A stretch of DNA of 64,000 nt from Neobacillus sp. OS1-2 (GCF_030915505.1 NZ_CP133265.1:4244001-4308000); one strand, 5' to 3'. Shown: positions 9,583 through 18,260, counted from the first letter of the stretch. Notes: generated by a model not told the origin, from the sequence alone. Translations and numbers: made by a program.

Positions 9583-10056
9583 ATGTCAAGGAAAAATCAG
9601 ATGTTGCTAAATATTTCGATGATTATCGTTTCATGGCTTATTTACCCGTTATTAGGACGGAGAACTCTCAAGAGATTTTTACCAGCCAGTATTCTTTCTA
9701 TACTATTAACTAGTTTAGACCTTCAAATTGGCAAACGACGAAAATGGTGGATCTTTTATAATAATCCCCGTTCCTCTATTCGAAATGAAATCCCTTTTCT
9801 TATAGGTCCCATGCAGTTAATGGCTTTATGTACATTAAAATGGTCATATGGGAATTTTAAAAAATTTCTTTTGTTAAATGCGATAGTAGGGATTACTTTT
9901 ACATTTCCTTTAACGTGGCTTTTCACTAAATTAAAATTGTATAAATTAGAAAAAATAAATAACCTTCAATTCTTTTTGTATTTTTATTATAAAGCTTTTT
10001 TCTTGTATGGATTTCAATATTTGATTGAAAAAAATTTGAGACGTATTATTAAGTAA
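9583..10056 (+). CDS. Hypothetical membrane protein
   Basis: A 157-aa basic membrane protein with four or five hydrophobic segments (about 8-25, 35-50, 75-88, 95-115 and 125-143) and many Lys/Arg residues between them. I do not recognise the family; small Bacillaceae membrane proteins with NPRSSIRNEIPFLIGP-like motifs exist. It lies 168 nt behind the ger operon on the same strand and before the hairpin terminator at 10191, so it could share late transcripts, but nothing proves this. The ribosome site before the ATG is weak. Confidence 0.55.
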   Translation: MSRKNQMLLNISMIIVSWLIYPLLGRRTLKRFLPASILSILLTSLDLQIGKRRKWWIFYNNPRSSIRNEIPFLIGPMQLMALCTLKWSYGNFKKFLLLNAIVGITFTFPLTWLFTKLKLYKLEKINNLQFFLYFYYKAFFLYGFQYLIEKNLRRIIK

Positions 10057-10190
10057 GACATTCCTTCAACTAGGGTAGCGGCTTTATATTTTGAAGTGAT
10101 TGGGTTGCAATTTATACCTAAATAAAGCAATCTTTGGTTTTAATATAGGGTTCCGGTATCGGGTGCATTCTTAATAAATGACATAAGAAT

Positions 10191-10217
10191 TGACGTATGA
10201 ATTGGCATACGTCTTTT
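10191..10217 (+). terminator. Rho-independent terminator
   Basis: Stem GACGTATG/CATACGTC with a 6-nt loop and a T5 tail, 135 nt after the hypothetical membrane gene. Confidence 0.8.
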
Positions 10218-10907
10218 TCCGTATTTATCAAGGTTTCTACGAATATCATTAACTTTGACCTAGCAATTGACCTCATTAATATAATGGACAATAAGTATTG
10301 TACAATTAAAAAAGAGGGTCAAAACTTCTGTCATTTACAGTGTCATTTCGAATACAAATTTTTTAATGATGCTGATTCCTGCTTCTAGGATCAAGAGGAT
10401 CAGGTTAAGCACCGAACTGATAAATAGACGGAGGATTTCCGGTTAATTAGAAATTATTATTAAAAAAGGCTTAATAGACGGAGAGATTCCGTCTATCGAT
10501 TCAAAGAATGCAAAATTAGGAGGTTTTTCCTTGCATAAGCGGAAAATCTCCCTTTATTTACCCCAAAATAGGCTCCATTCTGCATTTAACGGGAAGACCT
10601 CCGCTTATTTTACTTCGGCTTGTTAGGCGATTAAGGACATCTTATTCAAGAAAACGTCATTTTAATGCCTAACAGTGAAGTTTTATATACCACCACTAGT
10701 AATCCAAAAATCTATGTTAGTCCTTGCATAAATAAAAATATAACCAGTGATTTACGGGACATCATGTAGTGCGATTTGTTGTTAGCACAGAAAGCGATCT
10801 TGCAAACTCCAAAGTTACAGATTTATGGTCACATCTATCTTCGAGATCTTCTAGATTGATTCATACAAAATAGACCCGTAAGATGAGAATCCGAAAGCTA
10901 AATTGTT
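10218..10907. other. Gene-poor interval of about 690 nt with short palindromic repeats
   Basis: I see no credible gene between the terminator at 10191-10217 and the sigma factor stop. The middle (10427-10612) holds four copies of a short palindromic repeat, listed separately. The rest is AT-rich sequence without ribosome-site-led reading frames. Confidence 0.6.
10427..10612. repeat. Cluster of four short palindromic repeats (GGAG-N3-TTCCG type)
   Basis: Four copies of an approximately 23-nt imperfect palindrome, consensus ATAAGCGGAG-NNN-TTCCGGTTAA, occur at about 10427-10447, 10474-10496 (a perfect palindrome, ATAGACGGA around a 5-nt centre), 10535-10560 (reverse) and 10587-10612 (reverse). 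Further copies flank the IS3 element near 57.6 kb and 59.1 kb. This is a dispersed intergenic repeat of the host genome. Confidence 0.7.
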
Positions 10908-11804
10908 TTATATTCTTACATGTTTCAGCTTGTCTGGGTTCCGGACAATATATATATTGCGAATCATATTCTTTTCGACATGAATCATCCCCACGGTATG
11001 AATACCTTCGTTTGAACGAAGAATAAGCGCGGGTTGACCGTTAATTTGGCTGATTTCAATATGCGATACTCCCTCCACCATTGATGCGCGACGAACTGGG
11101 CCAAATAGAAACTCGGCAACATTATCTCGTGTTTCAATTGGTTCAACAGCAGCTGTTACTTTGCCGCCACCGTCTGAGACCAGTACAACATTATGATCAA
11201 GCATAGAAATGACCTGATTCAGGTTCCCATTTTTGAGTCCTATGATAAAATCATGAACTAAATCTTGAGAAACAGCTTCCAAATGAACTTCCTCTTCAGC
11301 ATCGATCCCCATTTTTGCTTTTGCACGGCTGAATATTTTACGGCAATTCGCTTCGCTTTTTTGTATGATTTCTGCTATCTCTTGATATTCAAAGCTAAGT
11401 GCTTCACGAAGGACAAAAACGACCCGTTCCGTTGGTGTAAGCTTTTCAAGTAGCACAAGTATTCCATAAGACAATTCATCTTCACGGATAACTGAGTCCA
11501 TTGAATCCTCCTGAGAATTAGACAAGGGTTCAGGAAGCCATTCTCCAAAATATTGTTCTCTCTTCTTGCGCGCTGATTTTTGTAAATCATGACAACGATT
11601 CGTTACCATTTTACAAAGATACGCTTTAGGTTCAGCCAACTTCTCCGGGGGAACTTCATATAATTTTATAAACACGTCATGGACAACATCTTCCGCATCT
11701 GAAACCGATCCTGTCAATTGGTATGCGAGTTTAAATAGTAGCCTTTTATATTTTTTGTACATCTCTTGCATTTTTCCACTTCCATTCTTTTCTAATAAAT
11801 TCAT
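10908..11804 (-). CDS. ECF41-type RNA polymerase sigma factor with SnoaL-like C-terminal domain
   Basis: A 298-aa extracytoplasmic-function sigma factor. Residues about 13-80 form sigma region 2 (GSVSDAEDVVHDVF), about 105-165 region 4, and about 175-298 an NTF2/SnoaL-like extension. Three motifs I know from the ECF41 group are present: WLPEP (89-93) in the linker, DGGGK (211-215) and NPDKL (289-293). In ECF41 proteins the extension modulates sigma activity in place of a classical anti-sigma factor. The likely start may be Met12 (11771), which has a GGAAGTGG site; Met1 has none. A promoter TGTCACA-N16-CGTT lies just upstream, identical in form to one before the divergent AhpD-like gene, so autoregulation is likely. 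Confidence 0.88.
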   Translation of the reverse strand: MNLLEKNGSGKMQEMYKKYKRLLFKLAYQLTGSVSDAEDVVHDVFIKLYEVPPEKLAEPKAYLCKMVTNRCHDLQKSARKKREQYFGEWLPEPLSNSQEDSMDSVIREDELSYGILVLLEKLTPTERVVFVLREALSFEYQEIAEIIQKSEANCRKIFSRAKAKMGIDAEEEVHLEAVSQDLVHDFIIGLKNGNLNQVISMLDHNVVLVSDGGGKVTAAVEPIETRDNVAEFLFGPVRRASMVEGVSHIEISQINGQPALILRSNEGIHTVGMIHVEKNMIRNIYIVRNPDKLKHVRI

Positions 11805-11822
11805 AGCATACCCAACATATTA

Positions 11823-11849
11823 AACGAGCTTAGGAGCAATTTTGTGACA
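11823..11849 (-). promoter_or_regulatory. Putative ECF41 promoter of the sigma factor gene
   Basis: On the minus strand TGTCACA (11849-11843) is separated by exactly 16 nt from CGTT (11826-11823). The same element with the same spacing precedes the divergent CMD gene. From memory the ECF41 consensus is TGTCACA about 16 nt from CGTC. It leaves a short leader if translation starts at 11804 and about 45 nt if it starts at 11771. Confidence 0.75.
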
Positions 11850-11999
11850 AAAGTATATTTTTTTTTCGAATAAATTTTTACTATATATACCTTTTCCAAA
11901 TAGATTCCAAAAATGTATAACGTAAAAATAAGATAAAAAAACGTTAACCTGATATTCAAAAGAGAGAGCATTTTTCTAAACTCTTTTAATTGAGCATCT

Positions 12000-12026
12000 T
12001 GTCACAGAATGAATCACTTAGTCGTT
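12000..12026 (+). promoter_or_regulatory. Putative ECF41 promoter of the AhpD-like gene
   Basis: TGTCACA at 12000-12006, a 16-nt spacer, then CGTT at 12023-12026. This copies the element before the sigma factor gene and points at the AhpD-like gene, leaving a leader of about 260 nt. The leader has no clear gene; a GGGGG ribosome-like site at about 12135 is not followed by a usual start codon. Confidence 0.75.
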
Positions 12027-12294
12027 ATATGAGTGTAGATGGAGAAATAAAGGTAGCAGTGTTACATAAGATTAGCTGCTTCCATAAGAACTACTAATAC
12101 TTCATCTGAATGAAACAATGTGTATTAATAAAGGGGGAATCGTTATTAATTTAAAGGCAAATGCAGGTAAAGATGATGCAGATTAGGTACTTTCATTTCG
12201 CTAATCTTTACTGGTCGATCTTCTAGTTGTGGATTTACAGTTACATGTTTATATGATGTTTACAATTAATAACGAAAAGAGAGGTATTCAAATC

Positions 12295-12774
12295 ATGACT
12301 GAACGTATTAATTATATGAAAGAATCACCAGAATTTTTTAAGAAGTTGATGGAACTTAGCATGCAAGAGAAGGAAAGTACAATTGAAGAATCAATCCGTC
12401 ATTTAGTTCACATCAGAGCTTCACAAATGAATGGATGTGGCTTTTGCTTTGATATGCATGTTAAAGAAGCTAAAATGCATGGTGAGAGAGAGCTTCGTCT
12501 CTACCACATTGCAATTTGGCGTGAATCAACGCTATTTAGTCCACGTGAGCGTGCAGCATTAGCATGGACAGAAATCTTGACAAAAATACCTGAGCATGGT
12601 GTACCTGATGACATGTATGACCGTGTTCGTGGTCAGTTTTCAGAAAAGGAATTATCAGATCTTACATTCTCAATTATGGGAATTAATGCTTGGAACCGAA
12701 TTAATGTTGCTTTCAAAACGGTACCAGGATCAGCTGATAAAGCGTATGGATTAACAAAAGCTGGCCTAAGCTAA
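12295..12774 (+). CDS. Carboxymuconolactone decarboxylase / AhpD-like alkylhydroperoxidase
   Basis: A 159-aa AhpD-like protein. The redox motif is intact: Cys48-Gly-Phe-Cys51 followed by His55 (CGFCFDMH), as in AhpD-type peroxidases, so it is probably a peroxide- or thiol-linked oxidoreductase rather than a true decarboxylase. I start it at the ATG at 12295, which has AGAGAGG 10 nt upstream; the in-frame ATG at 12229 lies in the leader without a site. CMD-like genes are the classic genomic partner of ECF41 sigma factors, and the divergent sigma gene with its matching promoter fits that picture. Confidence 0.88.
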   Translation: MTERINYMKESPEFFKKLMELSMQEKESTIEESIRHLVHIRASQMNGCGFCFDMHVKEAKMHGERELRLYHIAIWRESTLFSPRERAALAWTEILTKIPEHGVPDDMYDRVRGQFSEKELSDLTFSIMGINAWNRINVAFKTVPGSADKAYGLTKAGLS

Positions 12775-12808
12775 GCGATATATGAACCAAATGTGAAATG
12801 GATCACAG

Positions 12809-12847
12809 AAAAGCCCATATCTTTAACGATATGGGTTTTCATTTTTT
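12809..12847 (+). terminator. Rho-independent terminator after the AhpD-like gene
   Basis: Stem AAAAGCCCATATC/GATATGGGTTTT with a 6-nt loop and a T-rich tail. Confidence 0.88.
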
Positions 12848-13053
12848 CTGATATTCATATCTATTTTTTCACACATCTTAAGTACCTTTGTTTTTATGGG
12901 GGATTGGCAGCATAAGATAAAAAGTGCAGCTTTCAACGTTTTTGTTTGCTGTTCCTATATAGTAGGGACATGTTTGTTAAAGAAGGAAATTTCTTTTAGT
13001 TCTAGAATATAGATGGTAAACAACCTTAAATTTTTCGAAAGTGGTGAGGATTC

Positions 13054-13863
13054 ATAGGACAAAACAGTACATTCTTTTTAGATAATAAGACGGAAAAAAG
13101 CATAATTGACCGACTACATTGCGAGGGTTGTGTTTTTGCTGAAGTAGAAACGCAGTTACTTATCTCACAGGCTAGCAGCATCGAGAATTTGATGAACATG
13201 GTAGAAATACGAGCCAGTGGCGTACCACTTGAATACGTCCTTGGATTTACAACGTTTTGTGGGTTGCGGATTGAAGTAGAACGGGGAGTTTTTGTTCCGC
13301 GTAAACGTACCGAGTTTCTGGTCCAGCAGGCAGAAGCGTTGACCCACATGTCTGATATTGTTGTTGATTTATGTTGTGGATCTGGTGCTGTCGGTGCTGC
13401 GCTAGCAACCAGCTCAAGTAAGATTCGACTACACTCCGTTGACATTGATCCTGTCGCAGTAAAATGTTCTTCTGGCAACATAACGAACCTAGGTGGTCAC
13501 GTTTATCAAGGAGACTTGTATCATGCATTACCCCATACATTAAAAGGTCATGTGAACATAATAGTGGCAAACGCACCGTATGTTCCTACTGATGCAATAA
13601 ATTTACTTCCCCAGGAGGCCCGCTTATTCGAACCCAAAGTAGCACTTGATGGGGGAAAGGATGGACTAGACCTTCAGCGAAAGGTTGCGGAGGAGGCTCC
13701 CAAATGGCTTACCTCTGGAGGGTATCTATTGGTGGAGACGAGTAAAATGCAGGCAGCTCAAACCTATGAAATTTTTGCTAATGCTGGATTAACGACTAAA
13801 ATAGCAAGAAATGAAGAATGGGATGCAACAGTCGTTATTGGAAAAAATGAAGGCAAAGTGTAA
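13054..13863 (+). CDS. Putative protein N5-glutamine methyltransferase, PrmC/HemK-like, with ATA at the start position
   Basis: SAM-dependent methyltransferase of the PrmC-like family that would modify a glutamine. The SAM motif VVDLCCGSGAVG and the NAPYVPT variant of the NPPY catalytic motif are present. The family's N-terminal domain (RLHCEGCVFAEVE..., REASG-like VEIRASGVPLEYVLGF, GVFVPRKRTEFLV) is encoded from about 13054, upstream of the first usual start codons (TTG 13189, ATG 13192). The only ribosome site, GGTGAGG at 13043-13049, is followed 4 nt later by ATA, not ATG. So the start looks mutated or is a rare ATA start (269 aa); starting at 13189 would lose about 45 conserved residues. 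Monocistronic. Confidence 0.7.
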   Translation: MGQNSTFFLDNKTEKSIIDRLHCEGCVFAEVETQLLISQASSIENLMNMVEIRASGVPLEYVLGFTTFCGLRIEVERGVFVPRKRTEFLVQQAEALTHMSDIVVDLCCGSGAVGAALATSSSKIRLHSVDIDPVAVKCSSGNITNLGGHVYQGDLYHALPHTLKGHVNIIVANAPYVPTDAINLLPQEARLFEPKVALDGGKDGLDLQRKVAEEAPKWLTSGGYLLVETSKMQAAQTYEIFANAGLTTKIARNEEWDATVVIGKNEGKV

Positions 13864-13942
13864 TTATCTTTGTTGGTTAAAAGGAGCAAGAGTTAAAGAA
13901 CGGGGATTGCTTCTCAGATCCTTATGATAAAGGAGAATATCA

Positions 13943-14449
13943 TTGAGTGATAATAACCTACTAAGTAGATTTAAAAGTGATCTTGACCATTATTCATTGA
14001 AACAGCTTAGAACGATCTCGGAAGAGGGAGTTTGGTCTATTGGACAGATGTATGACCATTTACTGGTTGTTGCCCATGAATATCTTGATAATATGGAAAC
14101 ATGTACGACATTAATGGAGGAGCAACCCCTTGGGAAGACCCCATTTGGTGAGCAATTATTTAAGAACAGTGGGTTTCCGCCTATCAAAGTAAGATTACCG
14201 GATGAACTCAATTCGACACCAAATAATTCAGACAGCAGGGAAAACCTACTAACCAGAATGGATCAATTAATACAAAGATGGAGTCATTGGGAAACTAAAG
14301 TGGATTCTATAAACCCAAATCATAAAGTTGAACATGGCGGATTCGGCTGGTTGAATGCAAAAGAGTGGTATAAGTTGGTTGAAATGCATTTTCGTCATCA
14401 TCTCCGTCAAAAGGATGAATTGGAAAGGAAAGTTTCAAATTATAGCTGA
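13943..14449 (+). CDS. DinB family protein
   Basis: A 168-aa four-helix protein of the DinB/YfiT-like family, thought to be metal-dependent enzymes in thiol or stress chemistry. The first helix pair (EEGVWSIGQMYDHLLVVAHEYL) and C-terminal EMHFRHHLRQKDEL carry the family's three-histidine pattern (His in YDHL, and His in HFRHH). Translation starts at TTG 13943, with AAGGAG 7-8 nt upstream. It stands 80 nt behind the methyltransferase on the same strand. Substrate unknown. Confidence 0.75.
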   Translation: MSDNNLLSRFKSDLDHYSLKQLRTISEEGVWSIGQMYDHLLVVAHEYLDNMETCTTLMEEQPLGKTPFGEQLFKNSGFPPIKVRLPDELNSTPNNSDSRENLLTRMDQLIQRWSHWETKVDSINPNHKVEHGGFGWLNAKEWYKLVEMHFRHHLRQKDELERKVSNYS

Positions 14450-14537
14450 AACTTGTATGATAAATTGAATGCCCTTATTTACCTATGGAAGGCAAGAAGT
14501 GAAGGGTGGCATTAATGGTTTGGGAGTGTAGAAAATA

Positions 14538-15086
14538 ATGAAGCAACAGTTATTTCATTCATTAGCAGGAAAACATATCGCCTTTAAGGAACTAAGCACA
14601 GCTGATACAAAAGAAATCCATAACTATGCATCAGATATAGAAGTATCACGTTTTATTGGCTGGAGTCTAATGAACAGTTTGGACGATACGAAAAAACACA
14701 TTGAAAGGATGATAAACCGGGAGGCAGCAGGTACACATTTATATGCATCCATTGTTCAAAAATCAACGCAGGAAATTGTCGGGACAGCGATGATCTTCCA
14801 TTTTGATCATGAAGCAAACCAAGCTGAAATCGGCTATGTTTTTCACCGTGACCATTGGGGCAAAGGCTATGGTACGGAGTGTGTGGCATTGATAAGTGAT
14901 TATGCATTTGAAACCCTTAACCTACATAAACTCCATGCAAGCGTGGTGGATGCAAATGTTGGCTCTGCAAGGATTCTCGAAAAGAATGGCTATGAAGTAG
15001 AAGGAGAATTAAGGGACCACTATTTCATTGATGAAACCTATTATAACGCACTACTTTTCGGGAAAATTCAAACAAAAAAAGAGTAA
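14538..15086 (+). CDS. GNAT family N-acetyltransferase (RimJ/RimL-like)
   Basis: A 182-aa acetyltransferase of the Acetyltransf_3 type. The motif A region RDHWGKGYGTECVALISDYAF (residues about 109-129) supplies the acetyl-CoA pyrophosphate loop, followed by LNLHKLHASVVDANVGSARILEKNGYEVEGELRDHY, typical of RimJ-like enzymes. The acceptor is unknown. It ends at a hairpin shared with the convergent gene at 15130. Confidence 0.8.
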   Translation: MKQQLFHSLAGKHIAFKELSTADTKEIHNYASDIEVSRFIGWSLMNSLDDTKKHIERMINREAAGTHLYASIVQKSTQEIVGTAMIFHFDHEANQAEIGYVFHRDHWGKGYGTECVALISDYAFETLNLHKLHASVVDANVGSARILEKNGYEVEGELRDHYFIDETYYNALLFGKIQTKKE

Positions 15087-15093
15087 GCGTCAA

Positions 15094-15127
15094 AATGGGA
15101 AAGGAGGATAATTCTTTCCCATTGCCT
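15094..15127. terminator. Terminator between convergent genes
   Basis: Stem AATGGGAAAG/CTTTCCCATT with a loop of about 9 nt followed by GCCTTTTT, directly after the acetyltransferase stop. The minus-strand gene ends at 15130. Confidence 0.7.
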
Positions 15128-15129
15128 TT

Positions 15130-15423
15130 TTACTTTTTTACGCCATCTGGGTAATTTCTCACATAATGTTTGTCGCCAATATGATTAAAATCCTCAATGG
15201 TTTTTTCTAATTCCACGAAAAGGATCCGTTTTACCTCACGCATACTTCGATAAAAAGTATGTTCTTTATTCCCATTTGGTTTTATCCCAGCTAGTGAGTT
15301 TGAAGATACGATCCTTCGATGCTCATCCACTAATTTATCAATGGCTTCGAGCACATGCTGCGTATATTTTACTATTTCTTTGTGTTCCGTTTGTTCTTGA
15401 AGCTGTTTTATTTGTTTTTCCAT
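15130..15423 (-). CDS. Hypothetical helical protein
   Basis: A 97-aa charged, mostly helical protein I do not recognise. Residues 1-45 and 60-80 are probably helices with heptad-like spacing, and a short Pro/Asn-rich tail follows. The ATG at 15423 has a strong AAGGGGGG site; an in-frame start at 15498 would run through that site and is unlikely. No membrane segment or signal peptide. Confidence 0.55.
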   Translation of the reverse strand: MEKQIKQLQEQTEHKEIVKYTQHVLEAIDKLVDEHRRIVSSNSLAGIKPNGNKEHTFYRSMREVKRILFVELEKTIEDFNHIGDKHYVRNYPDGVKK

Positions 15424-15642
15424 TTCGTGTCCCCCCTTCGGTCTCTTAGTAATAAAAGTATCTTCCCCAGATAGCTCATAAATTAGTGCTAAAACCAAGG
15501 AGGAAACGGGTTAAATAAATTTTACCAATCCCTCCATTATTAATTAAAAACGGTTATAGAAAATAAATAAAAGCATTACTTTTGTTTTCTCTTCTAAAAG
15601 TTTGTTATCATCAAATTAGTAAAATAAGGGAGCTGAAAATGA

Positions 15643-16587
15643 ATGACCAAACATACTCGAATAGGGAAAACCGATTTAGTTGTTAATCCGATTGGTCTTG
15701 GAACGAATGCCGTTGGAGGACATAATCTTTTTCCAAACTTAGATGAAGAAGCAGGCAGGGAATTGGTCCGAACAGGTCTAACACATGGGATCAATTTTCT
15801 AGACACGGCGTATGTTTATGGTCTGGGGAGATCGGAAGAAATCATTGGGGAAGTTGTGAAAGAAAGGGGAAATCGTTCAGAAATTGTCATTGCATCCAAA
15901 GCAGCACATCAAGTAAATGGTCATGATATGATCTTAGATAACTCACCTGCTTTTTTAAAACAAGCCGTCGAAGAGAGTTTAAAACGGCTTCAAACGGATT
16001 ACATAGATCTATTTTATATTCATTTTCCTGACCAAGATACACCCAAAGATGAAGCGGTTGGTGCGTTGAAGCAATTGAAAGATGAAGGGAAGATTAGAGC
16101 CATCGGTGTGTCAAATTTCTCCCTTCAGCAATTAAAAGAAGCCAACAAAGATGGCTATGTGGATGTCTACCAAGGGGAATACAACCTGATAAGCCGCGGT
16201 GCAGAGAAAGAGTTATTTCCCTACGTTACCGAACAGCAAATTTCTTTTGTGCCATTTTATCCCTTAGCTTCTGGGTTATTAACAGGTAAATATAAGCAAG
16301 AAACGGAAATTAGTGAAAAAAATCGAAAAAGACCGCAATTTCAAGCAGGTGTTTTCGAAAAAAACTTAGAAAAGATTGAGCGAGTTCGTCAAATTGCAGC
16401 CACTAAGGGTTCGGAAGTTTCCCAAGTGATTCTTGCTTGGTATCTGTCCCGTCCATGTATCGACGTCATTATTCCTGGTGCAAAGCGTGCTGACCAAGTA
16501 CTCCACAATCTAAAAACCTTACAGCTTCAATTAACTGCTGGAGAGATCCAAGAAATTGAGCAGATATTCTCTATACAAGGAAAATAG
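15643..16587 (+). CDS. Aldo/keto reductase
   Basis: A 314-aa NADPH-dependent aldo/keto reductase, a TIM-barrel enzyme. The catalytic tetrad is present: Asp54 and Tyr59 (FLDTAYVYG), Lys86 (ASKAA) and His127 (YIHFPD). The C-terminal cofactor-binding stretch is IPGAKRADQV. It resembles the Bacillus YqkF/IolS group. The ATG has a GGGAG site at normal distance. It is transcribed alone, with the palindrome at 16675-16704 downstream. The physiological carbonyl substrate is unknown. Confidence 0.9.
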   Translation: MTKHTRIGKTDLVVNPIGLGTNAVGGHNLFPNLDEEAGRELVRTGLTHGINFLDTAYVYGLGRSEEIIGEVVKERGNRSEIVIASKAAHQVNGHDMILDNSPAFLKQAVEESLKRLQTDYIDLFYIHFPDQDTPKDEAVGALKQLKDEGKIRAIGVSNFSLQQLKEANKDGYVDVYQGEYNLISRGAEKELFPYVTEQQISFVPFYPLASGLLTGKYKQETEISEKNRKRPQFQAGVFEKNLEKIERVRQIAATKGSEVSQVILAWYLSRPCIDVIIPGAKRADQVLHNLKTLQLQLTAGEIQEIEQIFSIQGK

Positions 16588-16674
16588 AATTTCGCGATCC
16601 ACACGTATATGGAAAGAAGTATCTTAAGTCATGAAAATAGGTAAAAACCATCCCCATGGCAATATAGCTTTAAT

Positions 16675-16704
16675 GGGCGCGATGATCTAAAATTATCGCG
16701 CCTA
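16675..16704. terminator. Palindrome between convergent genes, possible terminator
   Basis: Arms GGCGCGAT and ATCGCGCC with a loop of about 12 nt, between the aldo/keto reductase and the convergent TetR gene. The following tract (TATTTCAC) is not a clean T run, so termination efficiency is doubtful. Confidence 0.45.
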
Positions 16705-16809
16705 TTTCACGTTCGTGCCAGGTAAAGTGCAACTGTTTTAAAAAAGTTTACTATCAGGGATGTGAATGTGAAAGAAGAACACGATTATCGGGCAGTATCG
16801 TTAATAAAC

Positions 16810-17349
16810 CTATAGTAGTTTGTTAGCAATTAGCCCCCATACATCTTCAAAAGTCTCCTTATAAAACTCATTATCCCATCTGTCTGCAAAATATGGATTA
16901 TGGAAATATACAAAGGCCGTCAGTAAAGCTTGGCCCATTTTTTTTACTCCACTAATGGATTCCACTTTTAGTGCTAATTTTTCTAAGTGCTCCTTAACGA
17001 GAATTTGAGTACTTTCAAGGTAATCCGTATATAAGCGAAACATCCGTTCATCATCATGATAAAGCCTTTTCTTTGTAGAAGCCAAAAGCCAAAGCCATTC
17101 GTGAAGCGCTTCAGCAGAACTAATACCTTTTGGGGCTTCCCATTCTACTAATTCCTTGGAAGTAGTCTCTAACCACCTCAGTGCAAGTTGCTGCAACAAA
17201 TCCTCTTTATTTTTATAATGCTTATAAAATGCAGCATGAGTAACACCGAGTTCTTTTGCAATATCAGAGAGGGTCGTTTTTTGTACTCCTTTTCGCATAA
17301 TCATTCCTTCCGTAACGGCGAAGATCTTCTCTTTTGAAAGAATAGCCAT
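16810..17349 (-). CDS. TetR family transcriptional regulator
   Basis: A 179-aa TetR-type repressor. The N-terminal helix-turn-helix spans about residues 22-45 (TTLSDIAKELGVTHAAFYKHYKNKEDL); the rest is the ligand-binding helical domain. I start at ATG 17349, with AGGAG 10 nt upstream; the in-frame GTG at 17358 overlaps that site. It is divergent from an SDR gene, and two identical palindromes lie around the SDR promoter, so it probably represses that gene and is released by a small molecule related to the SDR substrate. Confidence 0.85.
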   Translation of the reverse strand: MAILSKEKIFAVTEGMIMRKGVQKTTLSDIAKELGVTHAAFYKHYKNKEDLLQQLALRWLETTSKELVEWEAPKGISSAEALHEWLWLLASTKKRLYHDDERMFRLYTDYLESTQILVKEHLEKLALKVESISGVKKMGQALLTAFVYFHNPYFADRWDNEFYKETFEDVWGLIANKLL

Positions 17350-17402
17350 TTTAAACACTCCTAGTGATTTCTATGCCTTATTATAAATGATCCATCACAA
17401 AG

Positions 17403-17479
17403 TTACAAATCGTTGACATTGTAACTAAGCGATGTATAATAATGTTGTATAAAAGTTACAATATTTATTTTTTGTAACC
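17403..17479 (+). promoter_or_regulatory. Promoter with two identical TetR-type operators
   Basis: A sigma-A type promoter, TTGACA (17414-17419) and TATAAT (17436-17441) with a 16-nt spacer, drives the SDR gene. Two inverted repeats GTTACAA-N10-TTGTAAC lie at 17403-17426, covering the -35 box, and at 17456-17479, just downstream of the -10 box. Arms and spacing are identical in both. The layout would let one repressor block the polymerase twice. Confidence 0.8.
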
Positions 17480-17507
17480 AACTACTATGAATAAAGGAGA
17501 AATCATC

Positions 17508-18260
17508 ATGTCAAAATTATCTACTGATACACACGATTTGAGAGTTGCGCTTGTTACAGGTGGAACTGGCGGTATTGGGCAAGCTATTGTTAAAAAATTG
17601 GCTGAGCATGGATTTGCGGTTGCCGTGCATTTTTCACGAAATTTGAAAAAAGCAGATGCTCTAGTGAATGAGATTGTAAAGCAAGGAGGGAAAGCCATAT
17701 GTGTTGGTGGAGATGTTGCAGATGAAAAAGGAATGCAAGAAGTTTTCGATAGGGTTGAAGAAAGTTTTGGTGGTATTGATGTCGTAATCAATACGGCAGG
17801 TATCATGTTACTTAGCACCATCGCAGAGCTGAATTTAGCTGATTTGGATAAAATTTACCATACAAATATTCGCGGAACTTTCCTCATATCCCAACTAGCA
17901 GCAAGACATGTTCGAAAAGGCGGTGCAATAATCAATATATCCACTTCTGTTACCCGCACACAATTACCAACATATGGTGCATATGTTGCAAGTAAAGCCG
18001 CAGTTGAATCCATTACCATGATATTAGCTCGCGAATTACGTGGCAAAGATATTACAGTAAATACCGTTGCTCCAGGTCCAACTGCTACACCATTATTTTT
18101 AGATGGGAAAGATGAAAAATTAATCGGTCATTTTTCTAAAGCAACACCACTTGAACGTCTGGGTACACCAGAAGACATCGCGGACACCGTATCCTATTTG
18201 GCAACCTCTGGTCGCTGGATTAATGGGCAAATTATATTTTCGAATGGCGGTCTAGCATAA
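17508..18260 (+). CDS. SDR family oxidoreductase under TetR control
   Basis: A 250-aa classical short-chain dehydrogenase. The cofactor motif TGGTGGIG is at residues 18-25, NTAG replaces NNAG in the middle, and the catalytic Tyr-x3-Lys is in YVASKAA. The C-terminus with RWINGQIIFSNGG is of the 3-oxoacyl-reductase type. AAAGGAG lies 8 nt before ATG 17508. It is the single gene opposite the TetR repressor and ends at the terminator at 18303-18334. It probably reduces the carbonyl compound that induces it; the substrate is unknown. Confidence 0.87.
   Translation: MSKLSTDTHDLRVALVTGGTGGIGQAIVKKLAEHGFAVAVHFSRNLKKADALVNEIVKQGGKAICVGGDVADEKGMQEVFDRVEESFGGIDVVINTAGIMLLSTIAELNLADLDKIYHTNIRGTFLISQLAARHVRKGGAIINISTSVTRTQLPTYGAYVASKAAVESITMILARELRGKDITVNTVAPGPTATPLFLDGKDEKLIGHFSKATPLERLGTPEDIADTVSYLATSGRWINGQIIFSNGGLA

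Noticed and set aside
10197..10388. 63-codon frame on the plus strand
   Set aside because: Its ATG lies within the left arm of a clear terminator hairpin, there is no ribosome site, and the encoded sequence has no protein-like pattern.
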